Under the pieces are notes generated by a model, which saw nothing but the letters and a program-made list of their open reading frames with translations, searched no databases and was not told the DNA's origin. A DNA stretch of 22,611 nucleotides from an uncultured Bacteroides sp. (GTDB lineage: Bacteria; Bacteroidota; Bacteroidia; Bacteroidales; Bacteroidaceae): positions 1 to 22,611 of the forward strand of contig NZ_CAJUHF010000051.1 in the NCBI RefSeq assembly GCF_910585845.1, read 5' to 3'. Of this stretch, positions 22,497 to 22,611 are shown in pieces. Position 1 is the stretch's first letter; every line of letters starts with the position of its first letter. The translations under genes and the position numbers were made by a program.

Positions 22497-22611
22497 GAAG
22501 CCTTTCATAACTTCTTTATGTGGTATGATGCATTCCTCCGAACTAAAATAACAATAAAAGATAAATAGGTTCTTCGTCACTTTTGGGGCAGTAAAATATA
22601 CTAAACACCTT
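22497..22611. other. Non-coding right edge of the window
   Basis: The last 115 bases hold no convincing gene start, promoter or terminator; GAAG/CTTC at 22497 and 22511 is too weak a stem. A CACTTTTGGGGC stretch at about 22577 precedes an AT-rich tail. Any gene it serves lies beyond the window. Confidence 0.5.

Overview
The window looks like a chromosomal segment of a gut Bacteroides (Bacteroidota). It carries a hybrid two-component system of the PUL-regulator type, a GH88 unsaturated glucuronyl hydrolase and a fused ThrA. Several intergenic regions contain the Bacteroides primary promoter signature (TAnnTTTG at -7, sometimes with TTTG at -33). No IS element, phage gene, tRNA, rRNA or CRISPR array was found. 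The species cannot be fixed from the sequence alone.

Layout. (1) 1-1817, plus strand: the tail of an HTH-type regulator, then a membrane protein with an O-antigen-ligase/Wzy-like domain and C-terminal TPRs. (2) 1832-6440, minus strand: a Cof-type HAD phosphatase, a PIF1/RecD-like helicase with C-terminal TPRs (apparently a TTG start), a YciO-type Sua5/YrdC protein with its own good promoter, and an AI-2E-family transporter. (3) 6441-9540, plus strand: divergent promoters and a structured leader ahead of a MenA-like prenyltransferase, then a CPBP membrane protease and a MalY/PatB C-S lyase. (4) 9628-10671, minus strand: type I L-asparaginase, convergent with patB across a hairpin terminator. 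(5) 10672-16235, plus strand: a threonine operon. A 20-aa leader peptide rich in Thr and Met precedes bifunctional aspartokinase-homoserine dehydrogenase, a phosphoglycerate-mutase-like proposed homoserine kinase, and threonine synthase. (6) 16236-22611: a convergent intergenic region with a strong hairpin and an 11-bp-period array, then a 1350-aa hybrid two-component regulator (minus) divergent from a GH88 lipoprotein (plus). This is probably the edge of a glycosaminoglycan-type utilisation locus.

How the genes fit together. The threonine block is a complete aspartate-to-threonine route except for aspartate-semialdehyde dehydrogenase. The mutase-like protein occupies the thrB slot, and the leader peptide suggests control by Thr (and perhaps Met) tRNA charging. 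The regulator/GH88 pair suggests sensing and then destruction of unsaturated disaccharides.

The most unusual non-coding structure is the set of short tandem arrays, each with its own period: 25 bp between thrA and the kinase gene, 11 bp after the thr operon, 19 bp at the regulator promoter, and 22 bp after GH88. The most attractive candidates for undescribed biology are the Thr/Met leader, the array inside the thr operon, the phased 11-bp array and the structured leader of the prenyltransferase gene. All RNA folds here were paired by eye.
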